DNA from: Trichobilharzia regenti
Taxonomy: Eukaryota; Platyhelminthes; Trematoda; Strigeidida; Schistosomatidae
Assembly: GCA_944472135.2 (NCBI GenBank)
Contig: OX235262.1
Location: forward strand, 63,157,887-63,221,886
DNA: 64,000 nucleotides
Reading direction: 5' to 3'
Shown: positions 21,901-33,732 of the stretch, piece by piece
How positions within the stretch are numbered: the stretch's first letter is position 1
How the letters are laid out: every line of letters begins with the position of its first letter
The notes under the pieces: generated by a model
Database searches by the model: none
Seen by the model: the letters and a program-made list of their open reading frames with translations, nothing else
Told to the model about the DNA's origin: nothing
Translations under genes and position numbers: made by a program

Positions 21901-22545
21901 TTATCTCTCCTCAATACCTTCTAATAGGCAAACCTTACGCACATCTCGGTTGACTATACCCCTCGGTGTCTTGATATCCACTTTTCTGGCATACCCATCA
22001 CAGCTTACCGTAACACCTGTAATTATTGCCATTGACCAACGATTGCGAGGGGAAGGCTCCGCAGTCACTAGTACTAGGTATCCCACTTGTAAGTTTCGAT
22101 GTCGTTGAACCCACTTTGCACGCGATTGTAAGGTCGTCAAGTACTCCCGCTTCCACCGTCTCCAAAACGTATCGGCAAGGAGTTGCCCTTGTTTCCATCG
22201 TCGTGAATAACGTCCACATAAACTAACGTCGATTTCAGGAACCTGTTCAGGATTTCTTGATAAGAGAATATGATTTGGTGTCAGCACATCCAACTGACTT
22301 AAGTCATCATAAACAGGTACTAGCGGCCTACTATTTTGTATCCTTTCTACTTCTGTCAAATAGGTCATGAGTGATTCATCTGTGAGGACTTGCTACTTCG
22401 AAACTGCGCTTAACACTCGACGTACGCTTCTGATCAACCTCTCCCATACTCCGCCACGGTGGCTAGCATAAGGTGGATTTAACTTCCATTCTATACCACG
22501 ATTTGTCATAGCTCTCATCATACAATCACTGTCTAGTTGTGGCAA
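21901..22545 (-). pseudogene. BEL copy C integrase C-terminal part
   Basis: Homologous to 16,002-16,646. It carries a private nonsense codon at 22,393-22,395 (Glu to stop), so the downstream open frame starts only at 22,368. Confidence 0.8.
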
Positions 22546-23444
22546 AACTTGCTGTAACTCACGATCAGCCCCACAAAGTTTGTACCCCGGTCACTGTATA
22601 TCTCCCTTGGAGTTCCCCTGCGGTTGCTAAAGCGTGAAAGCATCATTAGGAATGAATCGATAGAAAGAGCGTAAGTTACTTCTAAGTGAACCGCTCGAGT
22701 TTTCAAACAAGTGAATATGCATCCATATCTTTTGTCTGTAGTCCGCCCCCGCCTAACGATAAAGGGGCCGAAGTAATCTACCCCGGTGCTAGAGAATGGA
22801 AAATCTGACGTGACCCTTGCTATGGGTAATTCTGCCATCAGTTGTTCAGTAGGTTTTGCAGACCTGATTCGGCAACCGATGCATTTATTCACCACACGCT
22901 TAACTACTGCCGCTCCTTTCAATATCCAATATTTCATACGCAATGCTGACAAAAGATGGGCTACTCCCATATGTCCTTCAGTCTCATGATAATAACGAAC
23001 AATAACCTCCGTGACAGGATGAGTTCCTGGCAATATAACTGGATGTTTTTCCGAACTTGACAGTTGACTATTATTCAGTCGTCCGCCGACACATATCAAG
23101 TCACCTAAGATGACAGGATGCAGTTTCTTGATACGTTGAAGGAGTGGCTTGTATTTACTATCCAAATAGCGTTCACACATAACTCCTTTGATTTTACCGA
23201 ACTCTTGTTTTTGCACGTATCTAAGGATATCTTCCTCTGCCTCTAACATCTCACACGTTTGTAAAGGGCCTTGCACTAGACGTTTTAGTAGAAAAACTTT
23301 AAACCTTTTTAACCAGGCTACCGCTCTACGAAGTTTTGTCCAAGAAGAGAAATACGAGAATAAGGTGTCTATCGGATTTACGGATGTTTGTGTCGTTAAG
23401 ATGGTGGCTTGCTTTAGCTTTATGTCAGATGGAATTATTGGCAC
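22533..23444 (-). pseudogene. BEL copy C integrase N-terminal and core part
   Basis: The longest uninterrupted version of this region (303 codons). It overlaps the end of the polyprotein ORF at 23,435-23,444 in another frame, so the shared frameshift lies there. H2C2 and the first two catalytic Asp motifs are present, and it ends at the shared G-run frameshift. Confidence 0.8.
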
Positions 23445-26400
23445 GCTTTTTCCATCGAAATTCGGCCAATCCTTTTTAGGATTTTGAGAAATTCAGGACC
23501 ATCGAGCCAGGTATGTATACGCTCGTACTCACTCATCTTTATTCCCCTGGAAGCAAGGTCAGCCGGATTCATATTAGTTGGTACATGTCGCCATTGAGGC
23601 CGCGTAGTGTTATCAAGTATAAAACCTACTCTGTTAGCTATGTAGGTTTTGAAGCGGGATGTGGTATTGCGGATGTAGCTTAACACAATCATAGAATCTG
23701 TCCATAGATAAACATCACTTAGTTCCAACTTTATTTCCTCTAAGATGTATTTTAACAGCTTCACTGAGAGCACGGCTGCTTGTAGTTCTAAACGTGGCAC
23801 GGTGACATGCTTCAAGGGAGCCACTCTAGATTTGCCCATAACAAAGCTGCAGCTTACTTCTCCTGAACAGGACTCGTAACGTAGATATGCTACTGAACCG
23901 AAACCTATTTCAGAGGCATCCGAAAATAAGTGCATTGAAACTGCTATAGGACTGAAGGTCTGGGGTCGAAAACAACGTTGAACCTCTAGATCCTTAATTC
24001 TCTTAATGTCAACAAGCCAAGCCTCCCATTTGGCACCGATACTCACGTCAACATGTTCATCCCACCCAAACTCACTTCGGCACAGGTGTTGCATTACTCT
24101 TTTAGGTGGAAGTAGTAGTGGGGCGACATAACCGAGTGGATCATATAAAGAAGCTATGCACGACAAGATTCCCCTCTTCGTTATCGGACGTACTGGCAGA
24201 TTTACTTCAAACTTGAAGCAATCTGACTTGACACACCAGCATAAACCCAGTGTCTTCTCGACATTCGTCGAATCTTCTAAATGCAGTATGTTTGAGGACC
24301 GTTCACGAACGGGAATGTTGGATAACACTTCTTCATTGTTACTATTCCATTTGTGCAAACGAAATCCACCAAGAGAGGCGAGCTGACGCAGCTGGTTGGA
24401 TAAAGCTATGGCTTCTGCTACTGTTTCTACTGAGACTAGACAATCATCCACATAGAAATTTTCTCTGACAGTGCTTAATGTCTTCTCGTCAAACAATTTC
24501 GCGTTGTCGATTGTGGCTCGTTTTAAAGCATAGGCTGCACAAAAAGGTGATGAGGTAGCACCGAAGGGATGTACGTTTAATTCATACAGGCTCGGTGGTA
24601 AGTCCAGTCTACCCTCAGAATACCATAAGAAACTAAAGGCACTTTTATCCTTGACAGGTAAGTGAACCTGAAGAAACATCTCCTCAATATCTGCTGACAA
24701 GGCTATCCGATGTTTTCTAAATCTCAATAGTACCCCAGCCAAGTCATTCATCAGATCAGGTCCCGAATACAGACAATCGTTCAAGGACATTCCCTTACAT
24801 TTAAAGGCACAATCGAAAACCACTCTAATTTTACCAGGCTTGCGGGGATTTATAACTGGGTGGTGAGGGATAAATCTACGTTTCTTGGAGAAGTCGTCAG
24901 GAACGCGACTAATATAACCCTTCAACTCATGGTCTGTTAGTATTTGATTGTAGGACTTTAATAGGCTTTCGTCCTTTTTTAGTTTCTTCTGAAGACTGTC
25001 CAGCCTGCGTTCTGCCTCAAACCTATTAGGCGGTAATCTACGCCAGTCCTCTTTCCAAGTCAATGGAACTTCATAATGTCCGTTCCGCAATCTTATCTCC
25101 CTATCGGTTGCCTTCAGAACCTCTTTATCTATTTCAGAACTGGACCTTTCGCATGAGTGCTTGTCCTGAAATTCAGCTTCAATCATTCGCAAAAGCTTGT
25201 TCTCTACTGATTCACTTTCCTCTAAGCAGAAGATAGAGGTTGCTTCTTTATATTCGTTTCCTGAACCCAATAAATACCAACCAAAAACTGACAAAGATGC
25301 AAACGGTTGGTTGGATTTCCCTATACGCTGCTCCAGCACCCAGTGTGCTTCAGGTACATTAGTCCCAATTAGTAGACTGACCTGTTTACATTCGACGTCT
25401 AGAAAGGGAATTTCTGCCAGGTGAGGCCATTTTTTCATCTGTTCGTTTGAAGGAGTCTTAGGTCTCTTTACAGGTAAGCTTTCCACGGTGTAGGCACTCT
25501 TGACCCTCGTCTTGTAATCTCCCGTTAAGGATTCAACTTCGAAATCAACCTTAGATGAATTCTGAGAAGTAGTTCCACAGAAAGATGTTACCTGCATCAA
25601 TGTATTAACCCCTTCCAGTCCTATTTGGCGGGCAACATGACTCAGCAGTAGTGTAGCATCTGAACCATTGTCAAGAAAGGCATAGGTATCTAGAAATCCT
25701 TTAGGACCTAAGATACGAATCGGCACATATCCTAAAAAGGAAGTTCCGGATTCCGTGCTAGAGTAGTTGACAGTCTTGCATGCTGAATTATCTTCATTGT
25801 GTAGAAGTTTATGATGACGTCTAGTGCATCCTACTATATCGCAACCTCTTGCTGCACGACAAGTGTCAGCTCGGTGATTAAGTTTCAAACAGTTGAAGCA
25901 CACCTTATGCCGCATTGACACTGCTAGTCTCTCTTTGTGACTCATCGACAAAAAGCGTTGACATTCCCATAAGTCGTGATCTGTGAAGCAAACTATGCAC
26001 GACTTCTGGGCTCGTGACTTCACGACATTAACACTGTGCGAAGGCATAGCTCTGGACATTTTATCATTGGACCCTACTTCGTTGTTGTTCCTATTCCCAT
26101 TAGCTATCTGGCCGTAACAGCTTGTAGCCAATGACAGTTGCCTTTCGAGGAATTCTTTGAGGTAACGAAAGCTAGGTTCAGCAAACTGTAAACCATCGTT
26201 TACCAATTCTGCCCACTTCCATCGTAGGTGCCGGGGGAGACGTTGAACAATGCACTTAAGGTTGGTAGAGCAGTCCAAGTCTGCCATGTGATTCATCTGA
26301 GATAAGGCTATCTCACAATTGGTCATCTGTCTCAACAACCGTTGTAGCCCAACTATATCTTCAGGTTGCAGCTGTGGGCCTGACAGTAATTCGGAGAGGA

Positions 26401-26656
26401 AGGCATCCGAAACTGCATGAGGTTGGCCAAATTGACTTCGTAAAATCCCCATGGCTTTCCTATAGCCTACCTCAGAGGGCAGTAGAATGCAATGCTCTAT
26501 GGCCTCCTTGGCCGTACCAACACAATTGTGTATAAGATGCATTAACCGTAGGTTGTCATCATTAGTTTGTTCTCCTATGAACATGTTAAAGCATCTTATA
26601 AACTTCAGGAACTTAGTTGGTGTACCATCGAACTTATCCATCTCAATTTGAGGCAT
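23435..26656 (-). CDS. BEL copy C gag-protease-RT-RNase H polyprotein
   Basis: 1,073 codons with the same domain layout as copy B. Differences are few: I12T, T655A beside the RT Asp, R500H and Q294K are visible. DNGSD, YVDD and the RNase H acidic residues are kept. Confidence 0.92.
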   Translation of the reverse strand: MPQIEMDKFDGTPTKFLKFIRCFNMFIGEQTNDDNLRLMHLIHNCVGTAKEAIEHCILLPSEVGYRKAMGILRSQFGQPHAVSDAFLSELLSGPQLQPEDIVGLQRLLRQMTNCEIALSQMNHMADLDCSTNLKCIVQRLPRHLRWKWAELVNDGLQFAEPSFRYLKEFLERQLSLATSCYGQIANGNRNNNEVGSNDKMSRAMPSHSVNVVKSRAQKSCIVCFTDHDLWECQRFLSMSHKERLAVSMRHKVCFNCLKLNHRADTCRAARGCDIVGCTRRHHKLLHNEDNSACKTVNYSSTESGTSFLGYVPIRILGPKGFLDTYAFLDNGSDATLLLSHVARQIGLEGVNTLMQVTSFCGTTSQNSSKVDFEVESLTGDYKTRVKSAYTVESLPVKRPKTPSNEQMKKWPHLAEIPFLDVECKQVSLLIGTNVPEAHWVLEQRIGKSNQPFASLSVFGWYLLGSGNEYKEATSIFCLEESESVENKLLRMIEAEFQDKHSCERSSSEIDKEVLKATDREIRLRNGHYEVPLTWKEDWRRLPPNRFEAERRLDSLQKKLKKDESLLKSYNQILTDHELKGYISRVPDDFSKKRRFIPHHPVINPRKPGKIRVVFDCAFKCKGMSLNDCLYSGPDLMNDLAGVLLRFRKHRIALSADIEEMFLQVHLPVKDKSAFSFLWYSEGRLDLPPSLYELNVHPFGATSSPFCAAYALKRATIDNAKLFDEKTLSTVRENFYVDDCLVSVETVAEAIALSNQLRQLASLGGFRLHKWNSNNEEVLSNIPVRERSSNILHLEDSTNVEKTLGLCWCVKSDCFKFEVNLPVRPITKRGILSCIASLYDPLGYVAPLLLPPKRVMQHLCRSEFGWDEHVDVSIGAKWEAWLVDIKRIKDLEVQRCFRPQTFSPIAVSMHLFSDASEIGFGSVAYLRYESCSGEVSCSFVMGKSRVAPLKHVTVPRLELQAAVLSVKLLKYILEEIKLELSDVYLWTDSMIVLSYIRNTTSRFKTYIANRVGFILDNTTRPQWRHVPTNMNPADLASRGIKMSEYERIHTWLDGPEFLKILKRIGRISMEKACQ

Positions 26657-26722
26657 TCTAATGGGGCTAACTGAGTTCAGGAGTGGTTGGAATGGGGTGG
26701 CAGTACAATCTAACTCTGGTGA

Positions 26723-27091
26723 TTATTCTGTGCAATAGTTGATGCTACCGTCTAGAAGTTGGCTATTCGATGGATTGGCGTGAGACCGAACGCAGCTTGC
26801 TGCAGTCCTGACTTGTTGAGAGCATTCGCTCTTCAATTTTCGTTGTTTGCTGCGAAGTCTAAGCTCTTGAACCTTGAGCTCTAGGATCTCTAATTCGGTA
26901 GCAACATCCGAATCAACATCGGAGTCTACTACTACACTACCTCCCATAGCAATATTATCAAAACCTAGGCTGACATGAGGGGTGTGTTTAACATTATCAA
27001 AAACAGATAAGGAAACAGGTAAAGAAGAAACTTGCGGTGAAGATAAATTGACTCGAAGATATTCTTCAGCGTTTTCCAGTTTTCCAGACAT
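26723..27091 (-). CDS. BEL copy C gag N-terminal ORF
   Basis: 122 codons, same as copy A and followed by the same in-frame TAA. Confidence 0.7.
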   Translation of the reverse strand: MSGKLENAEEYLRVNLSSPQVSSLPVSLSVFDNVKHTPHVSLGFDNIAMGGSVVVDSDVDSDVATELEILELKVQELRLRSKQRKLKSECSQQVRTAASCVRSHANPSNSQLLDGSINYCTE

Positions 27092-27264
27092 ATTACGAGT
27101 AACCGGCACTGATAATTGTCCAAATAGATAAACAAGAACAATTTTGAGTACTGTGAATTTCTCCCGAAAGAAATCCGAAACAATAATCCAAACTATAGAT
27201 TTAACCACACGTAGGTTTACGCGTAAATTCCAAAATACAGGATATTCTGCAAAACGGTACTCAA

Positions 27265-27651
27265 AATGTGAGGTGTCTGTGGCTAAATGTTGTCAAATGC
27301 ACAACCACTGTGCAGTCAATAAGTAAAAACAGCAATGCTGTGTCAAGTTCGATCCACGTGTCGGTTCAAACGGCCCGCGAATGCCAAGCAGAGAATAAAC
27401 AAATATGAACAAACAACTTTCAATAGTAAAGCATACACTATAGGGTAAATGCAGCAAATAATGTTTAAGGAGAAGAAAAATAAGAACTATACATTAATAG
27501 AATGATAATAGAACAAGTAATTTAACTGCAGTTGTAAGCAAATGTCATAGTTATAAATTAACATATAAAATCATACTACTTACTAATGGCAAGTAGTATA
27601 ATGTTGAACAAAGGAAATATTGAGAATGAACAGGTAGGAAAAGAATTAACA
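27265..27651 (-). repeat. BEL LTR between copies C and D
   Basis: The outer end at 27,651 is followed by a PPT that is 3 bases shorter than in the other copies (accccctc). The inner edge is approximate. Confidence 0.6.
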
Positions 27652-27767
27652 CCCCCTCAAAACCAGTATGGTTTTCCCTACTCTACCTGCTAGTAAGACA
27701 CAGAATTGGTACAATTTACTCTCGCCACATCTGCATCCACTATCCAGCTATATATCCTACAAAGTGC

Positions 27768-28412
27768 TTATCTCTCCTCAATACCTTCTAATAGGCAAAC
27801 CTTACGCACATCTCGGTTGACTATACCCCTCGGTGTCTTGATATCCACTTTTCTGGCATACCCATCACAGCTTACCGTAACACCTGTAATTATTGCCATT
27901 GACCAACGATTGCGAGGTGAAGGCTCCGCAGTCACTAGTACTAGGTATCCCACTTGTAAGTTTCGATGTCGTTGAACCCACTTTGCACGCGATTGTAAGG
28001 TCGTCAAGTACTCCCGCTTCCACCGTCTCCAAAACGTATCGGCAAGGAGTTGCCCTTGTTTCCATCGTCGTGAATAACGTCCACATAAACTAACGTCGAT
28101 TTCAGGAACCTGTTCAGGATTTCTTGATAAGAGAATATGATTTGGTGTCAGCACATCCAACTGACTTGAGTCATCATAAACAGGTACTAGCGGCCTACTA
28201 TTTAGTATCCTTTCTACTTCTGTCAAATAGGTCATGAGTGATTCATCTGTGAGGACTTGCTCCTTCGAAACTGCGCTTAACACTCGACGTACGCTTCTGA
28301 TCAACCTCTCCCATACTCCGCCACGGTGGCTAGCATAAGGTGGATTTAACTTCCATTCTATACCACGATTTGTCATAGCTCTCATCATACAATCACTGTC
28401 TAATTGTGGCAC
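27768..28412 (-). pseudogene. BEL copy D integrase C-terminal part
   Basis: 214-codon equivalent of the copy B segment, intact within itself but out of frame with the core. Confidence 0.8.
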
Positions 28413-29143
28413 AACTTGCTGTAACTCACGATCAGCCCCACAAAGTTTGTACCCCGGTCACTGTATATCTCCCTTGGAGTTCCCCTGCGGTTGGTAAAGC
28501 GTGAAAGCATCATTAGGAATGAATCGATAGAAAGAGCGTAAGCTACTTCTAAGTGAACCGCTCGAGTTTTCAAACAAGTGAATATGCATCCATATCTTTT
28601 GTCTGTAGTCCGCCCCCGCCTAACGATAAAGGGGCCGAAGTAATCTACCCCGGTGCTAGAGAATGGAAAATCTGACGTGACCCTTGCTATGGGTAATTCT
28701 GCCATCAGTTGTTCAGTAGGTTTTGCAGACCTGATTCGGCAACCGATGCATTTATTCACCACACGCTTAACTACTGCCGCTCCTTTCAATATCCAATATT
28801 TCATACGCAATGCTGACAAAAGATGGGCTACTCCCATATGTCCTTCAGTCTCATGATAATAACGAACAATAACCTCCGTGACAGGATGAGTTCCTGGCAA
28901 TATAACTGGATGTTTTTCCGAACTTGACAGTTGACTATTATTCAGTCGTCCGCCGACACATATCAAGTCACCTAAGATGACAGGATGCAGTTTCTTGATA
29001 CGTTGAAGGAGTGGCTTGTATTTACTATCCAAATAGCGTTCACACATAACTCCTTTGATTTTACCGAACTCTTGTTTTTGCACGTATCTAAGGATATCTT
29101 CCTCTGCCTCTAACATCTCACACGTTTGTAAAGGGCCTTGCAC
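28400..29143 (-). pseudogene. BEL copy D integrase zinc-binding and core part
   Basis: Same extent as copy B. The upstream region has aaaaaaaa at 29,253-29,260 in place of the copy C sequence, which breaks the link to the polyprotein side. Confidence 0.8.
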
Positions 29144-29300
29144 TAGACGTTTTAGTAGAAAAACTTTAAACCTTTTTAACCAGGCTACCGCTCTACGAAG
29201 TTTTGTCCAAGAAGAGAAATACGAGAATAAGGTGTCTATCGGATTTACGGATAAAAAAAAGTTAAGATGGTGGCTTGCTTTAGCTTTATGTCAGATGGAA

Positions 29301-32300
29301 TTATTGGCACGCTTTTTCCATCGAAATTCGGCCAATCCTTTTTAGGATTTTGAGAAATTCAGGACCATCGAGCCAGGTATGTATACGCTCGTACTCACTC
29401 ATCTTTATTCCCCTGGAAGCAAGGTCAGCCGGATTCATATTAGTTGGTACATGTCGCCATTGAGGCCGCGTAGTGTTATCAAGTATAAACCCTACTCTGT
29501 TAGCTATGTAGGTTTTGAAGCGGGATGTGGTATTGCGAATGTAGCTTAACACAATCATAGAATCTGTCCATAGATAAACATCACTTAGTTCCAACTTTAT
29601 TTCCTCTAAGATGTATTTTAACAGCTTCACTGAGAGCACGGCTGCTTGTAGTTCTAAACGTGGCACGGTGACATGCTTCAAGGGAGCCACTCTAGATTTG
29701 CCCATAACAAAGCTGCAGCTTACTTCTCCTGAACAGGACTCGTAACGTAGATATGCTACTGAACCGAAACCTATTTCAGAGGCATCCGAAAATAAGTGCA
29801 TTGAAACTGCTATAGGACTGAAGGTCTGGGGTCGAAAACAACGTTGAACCTCTAGATCCTTAATTCTCTTAATGTCAACAAGCCAAGCCTCCCATTTGGC
29901 ACCGATACTCACGTCAACATGTTCATCCCACCCAAACTCACTTCGGCACAGGTGTTGCATTACTCTTTTAGGTGGAAGTAGTAGTGGGGCGACATAACCG
30001 AGTGGATCATATAAAGAAGCTATGCACGACAAGATTCCCCTCTTCGTTATCGGACGTACTGGCAGATTTACTTCAAACTTGAAGCAATCTGACTTGACAC
30101 ACCAGCATAAACCCAGTGTCTTCTCGACATTCGTCGAATCTTCTAAATGCAGTATGTTTGAGGACCGTTCACGAACGGGAATGTTGGATAACACTTCTTC
30201 ATTGTTACTATTCCATTTGTGCAAACGAAATCCACCAAGAGAGGCGAGCTGACGCAGCTGGTTGGATAAAGCTATGGCTTCTGCTACTGTTTCTACTGAG
30301 ACTAGACAATCATCCACATAGAAATTTTCTCTGACAGTGCTTAATGTCTTCTCGTCAAACAATTTCGCGTTGTCGATTGTGGCTCGTTTTAAAGCATAGG
30401 CTGCACAAAAAGGTGATGAGGTAGCACCGAAGGGATGTACGTTTAATTCATACAGGCTCGGTGGTAAGTCCAGTCTACCCTCAGAATACCATAAGAAACT
30501 AAAGGCACTTTTATCCTTGACAGGTAAGTGAACCTGAAGAAACATCTCCTCAATATCTGCTGACAAGGCTATCCGATGTTTTCTAAATCTCAATAGTACC
30601 CCAGCCAAGTCATTCATCAGATCAGGTCCCGAATACAGACAATCGTTCAAGGACATTCCCTTACATTTAAAGGCACAATCGAAAACCACTCTAATTTTAC
30701 CAGGCTTGCGGGGATTTATAACTGGGTGGTGAGGGATAAATCTACGTTTCTTGGAGAAGTCGTCAGGAACGCGACTAATATAACCCTTCAACTCATGGTC
30801 TGTTAGTATTTGATTGTAGGACTTTAATAGGCTTTCGTCCTTTTTTAGTTTCTTCTGAAGACTGTCCAGCCTGCGTTCTGCCTCAAACCTATTAGGCGGT
30901 AATCTACGCCAGTCCTCTTTCCAAGTCAATGGAACTTCATAATGTCCGTTCCGCAATCTTATCTCCCTATCGGTTGCCTTCAGAACCTCTTTATCTATTT
31001 CAGAACTGGACCTTTCGCATGAGTGCTTGTCCTGAAATTCAGCTTCAATCATTCGCAAAAGCTTGTTCTCTACTGATTCACTTTCCTCTAAGCAGAAGAT
31101 AGAGGTTGCTTCTTTATATTCGTTTCCTGAACCCAATAAATACCAACCAAAAACTGACAAAGATGCAAACGGTTGGTTGGATTTCCCTATACGCTGCTCC
31201 AGCACCCAGTGTGCTTCAGGTACATTAGTCCCAATTAGTAGACTGACCTGTTTACATTCGACGTCTAGAAAGGGAATTTCTGCCAGGTGAGGCCATTTTT
31301 TCATCTGTTCGTTTGAAGGAGTCTTAGGTCTCTTTACAGGTAAGCTTTCCACGGTGTAGGCACTCTTGACCCTCGTCTTGTAATCTCCCGTTAAGGATTC
31401 AACTTCGAAATCAACCTTAGATGAATTCTGAGAAGTAGTTCCACAGAAAGATGTTACCTGCATCAATGTATTAACCCCTTCCAGTCCTATTTGGCGGGCA
31501 ACATGACTCAGCAGTAGTGTAGCATCTGAACCATTGTCAAGAAAGGCATAGGTATCTAGAAATCCTTTAGGACCTAAGATACGAATCGGCACATATCCTA
31601 AAAAGGAAGTTCCGGATTCCGTGCTAGAGTAGTTGACAGTCTTGCATGCTGAATTATCTTCATTGTGTAGAAGTTTATGATGACGTCTAGTGCATCCTAC
31701 TATATCGCAACCTCTTGCTGCACGACAAGTGTCAGCTCGGTGATTAAGTTTCAAACAGTTGAAGCACACCTTATGCCGCATTGACACTGCTAGTCTCTCT
31801 TTGTGACTCATCGACAAAAAGCGTTGACATTCCCATAAGTCGTGATCTGTGAAGCAAACTATGCACGACTTCTGGGCTCGTGACTTCACGACATTAACAC
31901 TGTGCGAAGGCATAGCTCTGGACATTTTATCATTGGACCCTACTTCGTTGTTGTTCCTATTCCCATTAGCTATCTGGCCGTAACAGCTTGTAGCCAATGA
32001 CAGTTGCCTTTCGAGGAATTCTTTGAGGTAACGAAAGCTAGGTTCAGCAAACTGTAAACCATCGTTTACCAATTCTGCCCACTTCCATCGTAGGTGCCGG
32101 GGAGACGTTGAACAATGCACTTAAGGTTGGTAGAGCAGTCCAAGTCTGCCATGTGATTCATCTGAGATAAGGCTATCTCACAATTGGTCATCTGTCTCAA
32201 CAACCGTTGTAGCCCAACTATATCTTCAGGTTGCAGCTGTGGGCCTGACAGTAATTCGGAGAGGAAGGCATCCGAAACTGCATGAGGTTGGCCAAATTGA

Positions 32301-32521
32301 CTTCGTAAAATCCCCATGGCTTTCCTATAGCCTACCTCAGAGGGCAGTAGAATGCAATGCTCTATGGCCTCCTTGGCCGTACCAACACAATTGTGTATAA
32401 GATGCATTAACCGTAGGTTGTCATCATTAGTTTGTTCTCCTATGAACATGTTAAAGCATCTTATAAACTTCAGGAACTTAGTTGGTGTACCATCGAACTT
32501 ATCCATCTCAATTTGAGGCAT
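29301..32521 (-). pseudogene. BEL copy D gag-pol, frameshifted
   Basis: Equivalent to the 1,073-codon ORF but split into 32,066-32,521 (gag start) and 29,301-32,120 (rest) by loss of one G in a five-G run near 32,100. All later motifs, including DNGSD and YVDD, are kept. Confidence 0.88.
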
Positions 32522-32587
32522 TCTAATGGGGCTAACTGAGTTCAGGAGTGGTTGGAATGGGGTGGCAGTACAATCTAACTCTGGTGA

Positions 32588-32762
32588 TTATTCTGTGCAA
32601 TAGTTGATGCTACCGTCTAGAAGTTGGCTATTCGATGGATTGGCGTGAGACCGAACGCAGCTTGCTGCAGTCCTGACTTGTTGAGAGCATTCGCTCTTCA
32701 ATTTTCGTTGTTTGCTGCGAAGTCTAAGCTCTTGAACCTTGAGCTCTAGGATCTCTAATTCG
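32588..32762 (-). pseudogene. BEL copy D gag N-terminal ORF, truncated
   Basis: Only the C-terminal half of the coiled-coil ORF remains. It is cut at aattcgg, where tRNA-array sequence begins; CGG (32,761-32,763) is common to both parents. Confidence 0.8.
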
Positions 32763-32823
32763 GGAGTCGAACCCGGGCCGCCTGGGTGAGAGCCAGGAAT
32801 CCTAACCGCTAGACCACGCGGGA
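32761..32823 (-). pseudogene. Truncated tRNA-Glu
   Basis: Keeps the 5' acceptor strand, D-arm, anticodon arm (CTC) and most of the T-arm, but the 3' acceptor strand and discriminator are replaced by BEL sequence. It cannot form an acceptor stem. Confidence 0.9.
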
Positions 32824-33228
32824 CATACAGTTATCGCCATTACCACAACCACCAACACCACCATCACAATCACAATCACAATCACCAGCAACACAAACGG
32901 AAAAAACCACCAACGCCAACGCCATCACCATCACCACAACCACAACCACAACCATAACCACCACCACCACCGCCAACACAAACAACAACGACAACTACAA
33001 CACCATCAACACACTGATTCAACCACATCAAATACTCATCAACAAATTCACACACTTCTTCTACAACCAAACGAAATCACCTACACAATCATCTCAAGCC
33101 GCTAACCAGACACACATCTCCCTACTCTTCTCCTCTCCTATATTCTCCCCTTCATATATTCGCTCAAAAACACGTGTGTGTGTGTTTGTGCGTGTGCGTG
33201 TACGTGCATGCGTGCATGTGTTTGTGAG
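32761..33228. repeat. tRNA array fragment (unit 8, left part) inside BEL copy D
   Basis: Starts inside tRNA-Glu, runs through the CAN tract and pyrimidine-rich segment to ctcaaaaacacg, then jumps to a GT-rich tract (33,175-33,228). About 240 bases of the normal unit between those points are missing. It ends where the BEL leader resumes at tgtgaatttc (about 33,229). Confidence 0.9.
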
Positions 33229-33732
33229 TGTGAATTTCTCCCGAAAGAAATCCGAAACAATAATCCAAACTATAGATTTAACCACACGTAGGTTTACGCG
33301 TAAATTCCAAAATACAGGATATTCTGCAAAACGGTACTCAAAATGTGAGGTGTCTGTGGCTAAATGTTGTCAAATGCACAACCACTGTGCAGTCAATAAG
33401 TAAAAAACAGCAATGCTGTGTCAAGTTCGATCCACGTGTCGGTTCAAACGGCCCGCGAATGCCAAGCAGAGAATAAACAAATATGAACAAACAACTTTCA
33501 ATAGTAAAGCATACACTATAGGGTAAATGCAGCAAATAATGTTTAAGGAGAAGAAAAATAAGAACTATACATTAATTAATAGAATGATAATAGAACAAGT
33601 AATTTAACTGCAGTTGTAAGCAATGTCATAGTTATAAATTAACATATAAACTCATACTACTTACTAATGACAAGTAGTATAATGTTGAACAAAGGAAATA
33701 TTGAGGATGAACAGGTAGGAAATGAATTAACA
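33229..33732 (-). mobile_element. BEL leader and 5' LTR of copy D
   Basis: Resumes BEL sequence at the leader (equivalent to 27,152 onward) and runs through the LTR to its exact outer end aattaaca. The next bases are array GT tract, not another BEL copy. The flanking array sequences (to 33,226 and from 33,733) could be two halves of one GT tract. Confidence 0.88.

Larger units (their letters stand above)
13312..33732 (-). mobile_element. Head-to-tail BEL/Pao LTR retrotransposon concatemer
   Basis: Four BEL/Pao copies (A-D) in the same - strand orientation, with LTR outer ends at 15,882, 21,781, 27,651 and 33,732, so the period is 5,899, 5,870 and 6,081 bases. Only one LTR lies between the 5' part of one copy and the 3' part of the next. 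The left end is cut inside pol; the right end is an exact LTR terminus. Protein order (gag with zinc knuckle, DNGS protease, YVDD RT, RNase H, H2C2 integrase) is diagnostic for BEL/Pao. Schistosomes carry elements of this superfamily (Sinbad), but I cannot assign the copy to it. Confidence 0.93.
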
